Shown: one piece after another, positions 36,272-47,518 of the stretch
Position numbering within the stretch: position 1 is the stretch's first letter
How the letters are laid out: each line of letters begins with the position of its first letter
Source: Archilochus colubris
Taxonomy: Eukaryota; Chordata; Aves; Apodiformes; Trochilidae
Direction: 5' to 3'
NCBI GenBank assembly: GCA_023079485.1
Contig: CM041084.1
Span: 134,508,792 to 134,572,791 of the forward strand
DNA: 64,000 nt
Translations under genes and position numbers: made by a program
The notes under the pieces: model-generated
Told to the model about the DNA's origin: nothing
What the model saw: the letters and a program-made list of their open reading frames with translations, nothing else
Databases searched by the model: none

Positions 36272-36313
36272 AAATTTTAATTCCAAGAAATTAAATTTTA
36301 ATTCCAAGAAATT
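36272..36313 (+). repeat. 21-bp perfect tandem duplication
   Basis: The unit AAATTTTAATTCCAAGAAATT occurs twice without a mismatch (36272-36292 and 36293-36313), starting 7 bp after the palindrome. The perfect identity points to a recent event. Confidence 0.9.
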
Positions 36314-36584
36314 TAAAAAAAAAATCTTGCAAGCACATGTCCCACACTAAATTTAAACATTTGAAATTCTCTCAAGTTTTTTCATGCTTTTGCCTACTGG
36401 AATTTACTTTCAGTTATTTCTTTAGTTTTGTTGACTACCATTTATTTTTAAAGTATCCGAAGTCACATGAATGTCACAAAGGCAAGTTGACAAAGGAGAA
36501 AGAGTATTTGTTTTTTTTTCTGGGAAAAAATAATCCAAACTAAAAATCAACCAACAGTTAAAAAACTAAGCAACTTTACAAGGT

Positions 36585-36634
36585 GGGGAGGGTGTTGGGA
36601 GTGGGAGAGGGGAATGAAGAGGGGGTGGAGGGGA
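36585..36634 (+). other. G-rich tract with canonical quadruplex motif
   Basis: Within this purine-rich stretch, 36585-36605 has G4, A, G3, TGTT, G3, AGT, G3, which meets the four-run rule with short loops. Further GGGG, GGGGG and GGGG runs follow to 36634, giving alternative folds. The surrounding DNA is strongly AT-rich, so the tract stands out. No promoter or gene is seen beside it. Confidence 0.7.
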
Positions 36635-37269
36635 GAATCTCTTTCAAATAAATTCTGTATTTTTATGCAGCACAGGTTCATTGGGGCTTCCCATTTTCAA
36701 GGTGCTGGTAGATGAAGAAAGTGTCCCAATTGTAGGTTATCTCTATTTATCCTCTTTCTTATGAGAAGTAAGAGGAAGTTACTAGAAAGGCAATCAACTC
36801 CTTTTTAACTGAAAGTATGCAATTTAGGAACAAAACCCCACAGATATTTACTCAGATGAAGTAAACAGTGTTCTCGCAGATAGTTTGCTTTACACTCAAA
36901 AAACTGCAAAACACTCCAAGACATGCTGACATGCTTTGCTTTAGAAAATACAAAGTAAAATATTATCAAGGACATATAGTTTAATTTAGCTAATGCAAAA
37001 AAACTTTTTTAACTCTTGCCTGCCTTCATCTCTGAAATACTGTGAGGATACATATAGTGTGATGCTGTAATTGCTTTAGATATAGTTTTTCTAACTTGTC
37101 TTCCAGAGGTGATTGTCCAGACCCTGGTTATTTCTTCACCCATTATACTGTAGTTTTCGATTCTCTTTTTATCCTTTTTCAGTGCAGACTCCTAATAGCT
37201 GATATTAAATTATGTAAACGGGAACTTGGATTATTCATATAACTTGAAGCCTTTTTCTATCCTTAATGG

Positions 37270-37434
37270 GTATAGAATAAGTGGATGCCCCATCCCTGGG
37301 GAGTTTTTAAGGCCAGGCTGGACAGGTCTCTGAGCAACCTGATCTAGTGAGATGTGTCTCTGCCTGTGGCAGGGAGGTTGAAACTAGATGATCTTAAAGG
37401 TCCCTTCCAACCTTGAAAATTCTATGATACTATG
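37270..37434 (+). mobile_element. CR1 LINE fragment, 3' 165 bp
   Basis: Plus-strand CR1 3' end only: GGATGCCCCATCCCTGGGGA, GAGCAACCTGATCTAGTGAG, CTAGATGATCTTAAAGGTCC and two octamers, ATTCTATG and ATACTATG (37419-37434). The well-preserved 3' UTR suggests moderate age. It points toward the next CR1, which lies in the opposite orientation. Confidence 0.9.
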
Positions 37435-37576
37435 AGTGCTGAATAATTTAGAGCTATGTGTCTCACAAAAACTGGCTGTCTGGGCATCTTCCTTTCAGAA
37501 ACACCTGCAGTACAATTGATATATGTATAGGTGTTCATTACTAACCCTTTTTTTCCATAAAAATATTTTTCTTTTT

Positions 37577-37830
37577 CATAGAATCATAGAATAGGCTGGG
37601 TTGGAAGGGACCTCAGAGATCATCGAGTCCAACCCTTGATCAACTACCGCCACAGTCACTAGACTATGGCACTGAGTGCCACATCGAGTCGCCTCCCAAA
37701 TGTCTCCAGGGACGAAGAGTCCACCACCTCCCCAGGCAGCCCGCTCCAATGTCTGATCACCCTTTCCGTGAAAAAATTCTTTCTAATAAAAAAATTCTTT
37801 CTAATTCTTTCTAATTCTTTCTTTTTTCCT
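37577..37830 (-). mobile_element. CR1 LINE fragment, relatively young
   Basis: Starts on the plus strand with two perfect octamers (CATAGAAT twice, 37577-37592) and GGTTGGAAGGGACCTCAGAG, very close to the CR1 consensus end. It continues into the ORF2 tail and then breaks up in a local tandem expansion of TTCTTTCTAAT (37771-37825). Little divergence from the copy at 40.1 kb, including shared GGCACTGAGTGCCACATC, indicates a young subfamily. Confidence 0.92.
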
Positions 37831-37859
37831 TGCCTTCCTTCTTCATCCATCAAATACAA
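37659..37859 (-). pseudogene. CR1 ORF2 C-terminus with natural stop
   Basis: The minus-strand frame ends RKNFFTERVIRHWSGLPGEV and then VDSSSLETFGRRLDVALSAI plus one residue before the stop. This is the conserved last segment of CR1 ORF2. The RKNFF unit appears twice because of the tandem expansion at DNA level (IRKNFFIRKNFFTER). Upstream residues are non-CR1 sequence, so the rest of the protein, including the reverse transcriptase, is missing. Confidence 0.8.
37771..37825 (+). repeat. Tandem expansion inside CR1
   Basis: AAAAAATTCTTTCTAAT is repeated (37771-37787 and, with one extra A, 37788-37805), followed by further TTCTTTCTAA units. It sits at the 5' edge of the CR1 fragment, where the CR1 sequence is itself T/C-rich, so slippage at the insertion boundary is likely. 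Confidence 0.85.
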
Positions 37860-40130
37860 AACTAGACAGTCTTCTGGTCCAGAGTCCTTGGCTATAGCCT
37901 GACTTAATCAAGTCTTTCACTAATCCTTGGATGACTCATTTAGTTTGTTCAATATGATGCACTGATTGTGAAGTCTTCAGTTCCACTCAGAGAAGAGAAA
38001 TTTAGCTACTGCCTACATTGGTGATCCATGACTTTTTAATTTTCTTTAATTTTTCTTCCATTTTAGATAATGTTACTCAGTTATAGGCTCACAATTGCAA
38101 AAGCACGTGCCAAACTAAAAAGAATTCTCCCTTCTTCACTACTACCATAGCTAAATCCTGAGAAAATAAGTCTAGCCTCGTTTTGTTCTGCCCCCTTTAG
38201 ATTATTCTGATTACAGTACTTAAGTGTAGCTTTGCCATGGTATGAGGCCTCCCACATTTTGGAAGTAATTCTCAGATGCTGGTAATACTGTAAATTGAGA
38301 AAGAGAAAAGACCTCCTTGTTCCTGTGAGACCAGATATTATATTAATCTGTCATTAAAACATAAATATAGGAAAAAACAAAATCTTTGAAATAAACTTCT
38401 TTCACACATGAATAAACAAATTTTTTAATTGTGCACATTTCAAAGATAAAGAAAATAGATAAATATTTTATTGTAGATATAAAAGGTATGAAAATTCTAT
38501 TTAGTCCTGAAAAGTATTGTGACTCACTAGAGAGGAAAACTGGAATTTCTCTGCTTGATTCAAGAATGCTTCCCTTTTTAGAGCACTTTCCCTCAAGTAA
38601 TGCAATATCTGTAACTTTGATCTACATATTAGCATATATCTATCAGGCAGTGGAGGAGAATGGGTTTCTTGTAGCCCTGATAAAAACACTTGATTTTTCT
38701 AAAAACAGCCAAATTTGTTAAATAAAATCTCTGCCTGCAACACTTCACCTTAAAAATATGCATTTACAACTAGTTCTAGTTAAAAAAAACAGACAAAAAA
38801 AAAGTTAAAAAACAAGACAAGCTAGGCCTAGGTCAATGGATGAGTTTCAAGATGCTGTAGTACTGGTTCATTTTACACATCATGCCTTAGTAATAAAATA
38901 AAGTAACCCTGAGTAATTTGGAGTTTGAAATTCCTGCCACCTGGATTTCCTTGCAGGCCAACTGCCAAAACTTTATATTTCTTATAAATTCCTGAATAGC
39001 TAGTTGGATTTCAGAGATGAAATTCTCAGCTAAAAATGCTAAAGTTATGCTAGCATGCACATGGAACTGGAAAAAAAAAAAAAAAAAAGGATAATAATGG
39101 AAATAAAATTTTCTTTATCAACATGTATTGTCCTGGACAAAAGATATCCTATTAGTGACAGAAAAGGATTTTTCTTTTTTCATATTTAAAGGTTACTTCC
39201 AAAAGCGGTTCTGAACTGACTAATATTTAACTGGACCTTACTTTACTGCAAAGAAATTCTTTTTCCTCTCTTTTCTATCTCATCTCTGTTCTTTCCTGTT
39301 CATCTTATTTCCTGTAATTCTGATCCTTGGCTATCCACCATTATAGCATTTTCTGCAGACTCAGTGTTGTCAGAATGTGATAAATTGCTGTTTCTATTTG
39401 GACCATCTTCCATACCTGCTTAATCCCTAATCATTCTGCTTACGACAGTGATTTTCGACAGCTCTGTTACACTGGCATTTCTGTCAATATTGTTTAACTG
39501 TGCTTTAGATTGGACTGCTTCATTGCTTCACAGCTTTTGTTATTTTATGATAAAGAATTTTGTAACAACCTTGGATGATCTCTAAAACGAACAGTTTAAA
39601 GTAGAATGCATTATTTGTTTTCTATAACAAAAGCAAATATATTTATACTAATTGTATACTGGCTGGTACAGCTTTAATTTCAATACTGATGTACCATAAT
39701 GTAGCACCAATAAATGCTATCTCAAAAAAATAAATAAAATTATGTCTATAGCTGTAAATGAAATACTCAAGATAGTTTATGATGTAATCTTATTTTCATA
39801 GAACTTTGTATGATGAATAACTTTTCTTATTTACACTAATAGCAAGTACACTATAAATACTATAAATAAAAGAAGTGTCAATATTCTCATGTCAATATGA
39901 AAATTTTCATCTTACAAACACTGCACTGAGATTTCTTTGATTGCAATATACTTACAAAAACCATTGTAGTACAAAAATAGTTAAAAGATAATTGTAAATT
40001 ATAGAATCAAAAACCTTTTACTGTGGTGATGTCCACTGTTGCTTGGTTATGGTATCTGTAACACATTCCAGCATTCCATAGATAGCATTCTTATTCAGTT
40101 TTAACTCATGGGATAAGTAGGGATAAATGA
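37831..40130. other. Unique AT-rich DNA, no gene seen
   Basis: No gene or transposon recognised. A 96-codon open frame at 38431-38721 (plus) has no recognisable domain. An 18-nt A tract lies at 39071-39088. Confidence 0.5.
39071..39088 (+). repeat. Poly(A) tract, 18 nt
   Basis: Uninterrupted A run following CATGGAACTGG. It could be the tail of a retroposed sequence to its left, but I recognise no gene or SINE in the preceding 300 bp and see no flanking target duplication. Confidence 0.85.
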
Positions 40131-40683
40131 GAATCATAGAATCATAGAATCATAGAATTAGCCGGGTTGGAAGGGACCTCAGAGATCATCTAGTCCAACC
40201 CTTGACCCACCAGAGCAGTTGCTAGACCATGGCACTGAGTGCCACATCCAGTCTCTTTTTAAATGTCTCCAGGGACGGAGAATCTACCACCTCCCCGGGC
40301 AGTCCATTCCATAGCCTAATCACCCTCTCCTGAAGAAATTCTTTCTAATATCTAACCTAAACCTCCCCTGGACAACTTAAGACTGTGTCCTCTTGTCTTG
40401 TTGAAGGTCGTCTGTGAAAAGAGTCCAGTTCCCACCTCGCTACAGCCTCCTTTCAGGTAGTTGTAGACAGCAATGAGGTCTCCCCTGACCTCCTCTCTTC
40501 AGGCTGAACAGCCCCAGCTCTCTCAGCCTCTCCTCATAGGGCCTGTGCTCGAGTCCCTTCACCAGCCTGGTTGCCCTCCTTTGGACCTGTTCCAGGACCT
40601 CTACATCCTTCTTAAACTGAGGGGCCCAGAACTGGACACAGTACTCGAGGTGTGGCCTAACCAGCGCATGAGACATGGCTCCT
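40131..40683 (-). mobile_element. CR1 LINE, best-preserved copy
   Basis: The plus strand begins with three perfect octamers (CATAGAAT, 40135-40158), then TTGGAAGGGACCTCAGAGAT, and runs without gross rearrangement through the ORF2 tail to CAGTACTCGAGGTGTGGCCT and a 5' truncation near 40683. It is the closest to a consensus CR1 end in the window, so probably the youngest insertion. No target duplication is evident, as is usual for CR1. A single-base frameshift splits the ORF2 remnant. Confidence 0.95.
40440..40676 (-). pseudogene. CR1 ORF2 fragment after RT domain
   Basis: The minus-strand frame reads [20 protein letters not shown], then [20 protein letters not shown] and [17 protein letters not shown], the strongly conserved CR1 block after the reverse-transcriptase palm. 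After LKR the residues ([12 protein letters not shown]) are the shifted frame of the normal [14 protein letters not shown] segment, showing a small indel. The catalytic domain is missing through 5' truncation. Retrotransposition incompetent. Confidence 0.88.
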
Positions 40684-41866
40684 TACCACTAATTATTGGT
40701 TGATGGGTTTTAGATTGAGTTTGCCTAAACAGGAAATGCCACAGAAGTGATATACTTCAAACACACTAGTACGTTTTTAGTAGGTATTATTCTTGACAGA
40801 CTTCATGCCTATGGTTACTGTGATAACAGGTGATATTTCTGTGAGAAGTGTGGCTACTATGACTGCAAGATTTCCTGGAAGAAATTATTTTTCTTTTTGT
40901 TTAGTTCAAATTTCTGTAAGGAACTTTCAGATCTTCAAGAAGTTCTTCCTAACCTATATTATGCCTGGAACTCTCAAATGTAAACAAGTTCACCAAGGAA
41001 ACAGTAGGTGAATAGAAAAAGTTTTGACTAAGCAGAGATTTGTGTAATACTTCTGAACCCAACATCATTGTAATCCAGGATGAGTGAGAATAAAAATTAA
41101 AATAATCCAAGTAATTTAATAACTACATTGTACTATGCAGTGGCAAAACATAATAATAATAATTTAAAAATTGACACATCAAAAATATATATATTTTTAG
41201 AAGAGATATTGAAATTTTTGGGTGGAGAGCAGAGGGATAGGTGGAAGGAGGGGAAATTCTGCCAGTCCTGATGAGGTTCTTATCTTTTTACACATATAAA
41301 GTTTAAAAATAATCTGTGTATAAACTAGAACTCAAAATTCTAACAGGATAAAATAGAATTAATTCCTTGTCATCCCACTGGGATTTTAATTATACATATT
41401 CCTGAAAATTTCTTTCCCTAATGCACAGAGAAGTAGTTCAACGTTGAGCAAGATAGTTATTTGAAATCCATCTCAAATTTTTCTGCTTATAAAATTTTTT
41501 GCATATGAAAACTACAGAACTGCAAAAGAGAGAAAATAGATATAAATGTCTACAGACTAGTAACAAATTGGATGAATCTTCAGATCTTCTAATGGATCAG
41601 TTTATTTCAGTAAGGGTTCTCTTGTGCAAGTGTTTCTAGTGGCAAGAAGACCTCATAAGATTGGACCTGTTAACCATTCTTCTTTGACCTGTTTTCAGAT
41701 ACATAAGGATGCAGTTACTGGTAAGTAGAAACTACAAAATAAGTATGTCCAAACCCATCTACTATTTATCATATGTACAAGTGCTAGAGCTGTTTTAAAG
41801 ACTTGAAAATTAAAATATATTAGTCTATTAGAAACTGGTACAATTTATTTAGAACTAAGTGCAATT
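40684..41866. other. Unique AT-rich DNA, no gene seen
   Basis: AT-rich spacer between two minus-strand CR1 copies. A 72-codon frame at 40793-41011 is unremarkable. A short (AT)n run occurs near 41187-41197. Confidence 0.5.
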
Positions 41867-42175
41867 CACAGAATCATAGAATTATCAGAGCTGGAAGGGA
41901 GCTCAAGAGATCATCGAGCACAGCCTCCCCTTCTAGCATAGAATGGCCTAGAGAAAGTTACATAGGACTGCACCCATGCAGGTTTTGAATGCTTTTAAAG
42001 AAGGATACTCCACAACCTCCCTGGGCAGTCTGTTCCAGTGCTATGATAACCTCACAGTAAAGATTTTTTTTCTTGTGTTTAAATTGAGCTTCTTGTGTTC
42101 TAGTTTTGCCCATTGCCCCTTGTCCTGTTGCTGGGCACTACTGAAAGAATCTGGCTTCTTTCATTTCCTCTTGAA
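41867..42175 (-). mobile_element. CR1 LINE fragment, 3' 0.31 kb
   Basis: The plus strand has octamers CACAGAAT and CATAGAAT (41867-41882), then CTGGAAGGGAGCTCAAGAGA, CTCCACAACCTCCCTGGGCA, CTCACAGTAAAG and TTGCCCATTGCCCCTTGTCC, all in CR1 order. The GCCCATTGCCCCTTGTCCTG block marks a different subfamily from the 37.6 and 40.1 kb copies. 5'-truncated near 42175. An open frame of 97 codons on the plus strand is antisense to the element and not a gene. Confidence 0.88.
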
Positions 42176-45100
42176 CAAAAACATGGAAAACTTTCTAGCT
42201 TCTAATTTTTATCTTTTACTAGGTTGCATAACTGCTGAATGTTCTGCTTCAGTAAAATGTAATTTGTAATCTGTAATTCAGACTAGTAAACTTATTTTCA
42301 CAAAGAGTACTACAAACTTTAAACTCGTCTTCCTAGCTTTGCTTATCCTCAAAAGCTTTTAGCTTCATTGTCGCACCTAGGAAGATTATTTTTCCATCTT
42401 CATTCTGCCACTGAGTAGCTTGTACATATCTATTGCAGAGACTGATCTTCTCTAACCTTGTGTCTTCTCTAACCTGGCATGTCTGGATCGCTGCCATTTT
42501 TCCCCTTGATGCTCTCAGTTTTACATTTATTTTGCTGTTAAAAATCAACTGATTCAGTTTGATTTGTGAAAATATTTTTTCTATCTCTCTTATTGCATTT
42601 GAAAAAGTTTAAGGTTTTGGGGTTTTTTTCCTTCATTCTTGTCCTCACAAAAAAGCTTTGAGATGCATTTGGGATTCTTACAAGGGATTTGTGCTATTTG
42701 TTTTCTTAGAGTAACTGCCTGCTTTTTTTTTTTTCTTTTTTTTTGCTAAGGTTCAAGGATTTACTGTCTTTTTGAAGAAAGAAGGGGTAAACAAGTCACA
42801 TTTTATGTTATCTGTGATGTTGGGCTTTTGATTTTTGAAGTTGTTTGGTTCATTTAGCTAATCAGTTTCTGGTTACTTTTGGGATAACAAAACCATAAAA
42901 AAGCAATATACATTTCCATCTGTTTATCTTACATTAAATGCTGACATTTTCCCCTTATAATTTGTCCTTTCTAAGGAAACAAAATCCTAATGTGATATTA
43001 TATCTTAGACTAAAGTGAGTTATTTTGTGGACTAACCTCTTTTTTCATCCTGCTATTTACTTTCACATAGGAGTTCTCAGTATCCTTAATTACTTTTTTG
43101 AAAAAACTTCACTTTTTCTGCATTATCTCACACATGATGTTACATCACAAGAAATTCGTATGTGGCAACATAATCCTTGCTTCCATTTTATTTGTAGAAT
43201 CAGATTTATGTAAATTCTTTTAACCAGTCTAAATTTCAGACTTGAAAACCTTGACTTCAACATCAGCCTATTATTTAATGTCTTGTTACTACTGTCACAC
43301 GTCATGAAACAGTTTAATATTTACAGGGGAAGAGAAACAGAGGTGTTACCGGTTCTCATCCTCATAGAAAATTACAATAGAAATAAAATTATATTTATTT
43401 GATTATATACTTTAAGCTCAACTTTACTTTAATTAGCTGTGTATGGATATATTTATATGTGTGTACATAGATATGTGTCCATGCATCTGTGGGCTCTTGG
43501 TTTCATAAAACAAACCCCACGGTGTTATATCATAATTGTACCTCATTTAGTTCCCAACTTTGAACCACCTTGCTCACCCTAAAGGAACAGAAGGTTCAGT
43601 TTACTTTTAAAATTTATTGTGCTGTAGAAACTTTAATTGTATAAGCAATTACTAATCTGATAGTAGCATTCTTCAGTAGCCATGCTGTGTAGTTTAGATC
43701 TTACTGTGTGAGAGATCACTACAGAAGAAGCTACATAACTTGATAAAGCAAATGCAGCCACTTGGGAGCTCAGTGGATATATAATTTACCATTGAATGGA
43801 CATACTAAGTGAATAAAGAAAAAAATTCAGGGCAACCATTCAAATAAAATGTAATTCCACTGAAAGCAGTGCTCACGAAGGCTTTGGCTGTGTTTGGATT
43901 GGAACTTCACTGTTTTAGGAGGTGTACGGGTAACAAAACCACTCTCAGAGTGCCGACTGTATTCTAGAGCTTGATACTTTTGCATAAAAATTTCATTAAT
44001 AAATTGAAATTATTGGATGCTCCAGACACAAGCAGACCTCTATGTTTTTTGGTAATGAATAAATTTACAAATGTCCCGCTCCAATGCCCTGCCAAAGTAA
44101 TACTTTATTTAAGTCAAGTGCTGTTACTGTATATACGATGCCAAATTTTCAGAGATAAAACTGTTTTGTACTGTATTCAGTAACTGCATTTGGCTTAATT
44201 TCTGGCATCTCTGTGATTAAATATGACCTGAAGACTTTTTCTTGTTACTGCAAATCTTATAATATTGTTCACTTGAGAAATCTTTGACATAATAACCAGC
44301 TTAATAGAAGCATTTCAAGGCAGTATGTTAAAACACTCTGATGAAAAATAGCTGATGTTCAATTCATTTGAGACATTATATTTCAAGCTAAAAATACTTT
44401 CCTGAGTACTGTGTTTTTTAACTTTGTTTGAAGACACTGATATGCTAACAGCTATAGATCATAATTAATTAAATTCTGGTGAAAGCCGACACTTTGACAA
44501 ATGAGATTGACAGTTGAATTGAGACACCACTAACTAACATACTGTGCATCCAGAAAGAGAATTCTATTTTTTAATGCACTCTTTCACACACTCTTTTATT
44601 GTCCCATCCTCAAACCATAGGCAACATCTGACCCCAGTTGACCAGAATCAGGAAGTGGAGCTACAAAGCCTCAGTAACACTGAAAATACTATGGCTGACA
44701 TTTTGCAGTCTGAAACCAGTGCTCACCTGACCTCTGGGTCACTAGTTCATAAAGTAGGGAAATAATATTAAATGAAGAATTTCATGGCTTATTATGACAG
44801 GGAGTAAGACTCTTGGCTCACTAGTGAAAGAAGGATGGTTCACCTTGCTTCTTAAAAGGACTTAGTGGACTTCCGGCAGTAGTGCAATTCTGCATGCAAC
44901 ATGCTCTGTCAACCTCTTTTCCTCATAGCCTGAAATTTTTTGCTGCTTATGTTTAAAAACAACTATAATATGATGCTTCTCTTCACCTTCTGAGAGAAGA
45001 GCTATGAGAAGGTTCATCAAGGGCCTCCTCCCTCCTTTGCCCAGGAGCTACTTCTAGACTCAGACCCTGGCTCCTGCTTGAGCTCCATTTCCATGCCCAG

Positions 45101-45442
45101 CCATACACCTTCCTAAATATGGACTATCCTAGATATGGACTCTACATGGGAAAAGTAAAATCCTAGCTTGCCTTTGGGCCATTCTCAATACTTTGGACTA
45201 ATTTATATACTTTTACTCTTGTCTGAATCTGGTTAGTGTCATTGCAATGGCTCTGCTCAGGGGTAGGCATGCAGATGAATCTTCCTGAGAGGCTGTGAGG
45301 ACTGCTGATGAACCTGGGGCGTGACACTGAGCTCTGCCCTAAATTGAAGGAATAGTTGGAATAATATGTTTAGAAAAACAGGGAATATTAATGATTATCA
45401 CTTTGCAGAAAAAATGTTTACTTCAGATGGTTAGCAATCTTA
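42176..45442. other. Mostly unique AT-rich DNA
   Basis: No gene recognised. T-rich simple sequence near 42722-42744. A moderately GC-richer patch at about 44990-45120 and again near 45250-45345 could be an old transposon remnant, but I cannot assign it. Confidence 0.45.
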
Positions 45443-46384
45443 ACATATTTGTCAGCAAGATGGACAGAGATTTAGTGAAGCCTCAGCAAGTGTGCCAACA
45501 CCAACTTGTGTGATGTGCTCAACTTGCTGGAGGGAAGAGATGTTACCCAGAAGAACCTTGGCAGGCTTTAGTGGTGGACTGGTGCCAACCGCATTAAGTC
45601 TAACAAGGCAAAGTGCAAAGTCCTGCACATTGACTGGGACAATCCCTAACACAAATACAGGCTTGGCAGAGAGGGGATTGAGAACATCCCTCAGGAGAAG
45701 GAATTGGAGTTTTTGGTTGATGAGAAACTCAGCATGAGCTGGAAATGTGTGTTTGCAGCCCAGAAAGCCAAGCATATCCTGGGCTACTTCAAAAGTGTGG
45801 CCAGCAGGTCAAGAGAGGTGATTGTCCCCCTCTACTCTGGTCTTGTGAGTTCCCACCTGGAGTACTGTGTCCAATACTGGAACCACCAGCACAAGAAGGA
45901 CATGGAGCTATTGGAGGAAGTCCAGATGAGGGCCACAAAGATGATCAGATGTCTGGAGCATCTCTTTTTGGAGGACATGTTGAGAGAGTTGGGGTTGTTC
46001 AGCCTGAAGAGATTTTATAGCATTCTTCCTCGTACCTGAGAGGGGGTTTCCAAGAAAGCTTGAGAGGGACTTTTTACAATAGTATGTGTAATAGCATATT
46101 ATAAAACTAATAGGATGAAGGGGAACCATTTGAAGCTGAAAGAGGGTAGATTTAGATGTGATATTACAAGAAATTCTTCACTGTGAGGGTGGTGGGACAC
46201 TGGAACATGTTGCCCAGGGAAGCTGTGTCTGCCACCTCCCTGGATGTGTCCAAGACCAGGTTGGATCAGGCTTTGAGAAACCTGATCTAGTGGGAGTTGT
46301 CCCTGCTCATGCAGGAGATTAGGAACTAGATGATCTTTGAGGTCCTTTCCAATTTAAAGCACTTTTTGATTCTGAGATTGTATT
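45443..46384 (+). mobile_element. CR1 LINE fragment, 0.94 kb
   Basis: A long plus-strand CR1 covering the reverse-transcriptase FADD region, the rest of the C-terminal half of ORF2, and the 3' UTR (CTAGATGATCTTTGAGGTCC) to worn octamers (ATTCTGAG and remnants, ending near 46384). A region of non-matching DNA after the LFSLKR segment (about 46015-46110) is degraded. Frames are broken in at least two places. The 5' end is truncated inside the reverse transcriptase. Confidence 0.9.
45704..46039 (+). pseudogene. CR1 ORF2 fragment, longest in this copy
   Basis: The frame includes [20 protein letters not shown], then [40 protein letters not shown] and [20 protein letters not shown], ending after LGLFSLKR. 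This is the CR1 ORF2 region following the palm. Just upstream, where FADD belongs, the sequence reads in frame LSKCANTNLC: both catalytic aspartates are gone and a codon is missing. The protein could not act as a reverse transcriptase. Confidence 0.85.
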
Positions 46385-47518
46385 ATTGCTGTGCACAGCA
46401 ATCAGTGTTGCTTACTGGGTATGAGTGATCTAAACCAGATGATTAACTGAGCGTTGCTTAACAATTATCTAATCATCTTTGATAAGATATGTATTGTTTG
46501 CATTTTTTTCTTTATTCTAAAAATATTATTATATCTTGTTGAGTGCTATGAATAACTGATAAATTATATCTGCTCAGTACTATTAATATATCTCACTGTC
46601 TATAAATATTGATCATTCTTAACCTGTTTATCAATCTATTTGTTTAATGTGTTTTTTAAGTGGCAAGAGCACTGGCCTGGAACACATGCTGTAAGATAAA
46701 CTTTGGTTTTTTTTATTCTGTGTGTTTTAGTCTGATTCAAAAATCTGGAAAGTCTAGTACTTTTTTATGTGATTTCTGCAATTGTCTGTGATTGTTATAA
46801 ATTGCAGATGAAATGCTGAATAATCACAAATAAACTTACAAAATTATCAGAAGTGACAGTTAAATGAACTGACAGATTTCATTTGCAAACTTATTTGCTA
46901 TTTCCCTCTAGTCTCATTCAATTGAATTAGGCCAGTTGTCAAAACAAAATGACTCCTTTTTGAATAATTCTTTTCTAGAGTTAGGCCCTTCTGGGAATGA
47001 CCACTGCCTGAGGGCAGTGATCTTAGTATTTAATGGATTCCTTTAAATGTATCTTTTTTTTTTTTTTTTTTTTTACTCCTTTACTTAGATTTTTACTTTT
47101 CTTATTCTCTTTAATTAGGGGCTTTAATCTAAATAAAAACAGACTCTAATTTGATATGGATTTTCAAACTGTGGAAGGAAAATTATGAGCACTCCTTTGG
47201 TACTTGTTTGTCTGCCAAAAACTGTCCTTAAAGCATACATGTGTACGGAATAGAGTTAAGATTACACAGAAATAGTTAAGAATAGGTTTAATGAAAAGAT
47301 ATCAGAAAAAGGGACAAGACTGAAATGATTAGGTGAAGGACTCAATCAGGCATGTGTACTGACCAGTTCCATTTCACATGACACCTGCATATTTTATATA
47401 CTTTTCTGTTTACCCCAATTTTGTTGCTGTGTTTCCTCTTTCACCAGGACATCTCCTCAGGGCTTGGGTAGGTCTTTTGATTCCTGCATCTCTCTAAGAC
47501 CAGAGTATCCTGTGGTTT
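46385..47518. other. Unique AT-rich DNA, no gene seen
   Basis: No gene or transposon recognised. A 7-bp GC hairpin, CACTGCC/GGCAGTG, occurs near 47003-47020 and a 21-nt T tract at 47054-47074; the two are too far apart to read as a terminator and I do not call one. Confidence 0.5.
47054..47074 (+). repeat. Poly(T) tract, 21 nt
   Basis: Uninterrupted T run in AT-rich DNA. Confidence 0.9.

Larger units (their letters stand above)
34256..37269. other. Unique AT-rich DNA with palindrome and G-quadruplex motif
   Basis: No gene recognised. A 112-codon minus-strand frame at 34188-34526 starts in unique DNA and runs into the CR1; it has no recognisable domain. The noteworthy items are the palindrome and tandem repeat at 36243-36313 and the G-rich tract at 36585-36634. 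Confidence 0.5.

Noticed and set aside
38431..38721. 96-codon open frame, plus strand
   Set aside because: No domain, no repeat origin and no coding-like features; treated as chance.
39071..39088. A18 tract as the tail of a processed pseudogene
   Set aside because: No coding remnant or target-site duplication recognised to the left of the tract.
47003..47074. GC hairpin then T tract, resembling a terminator
   Set aside because: The hairpin and T tract are about 35 bp apart and the context is vertebrate; intrinsic terminators do not apply.
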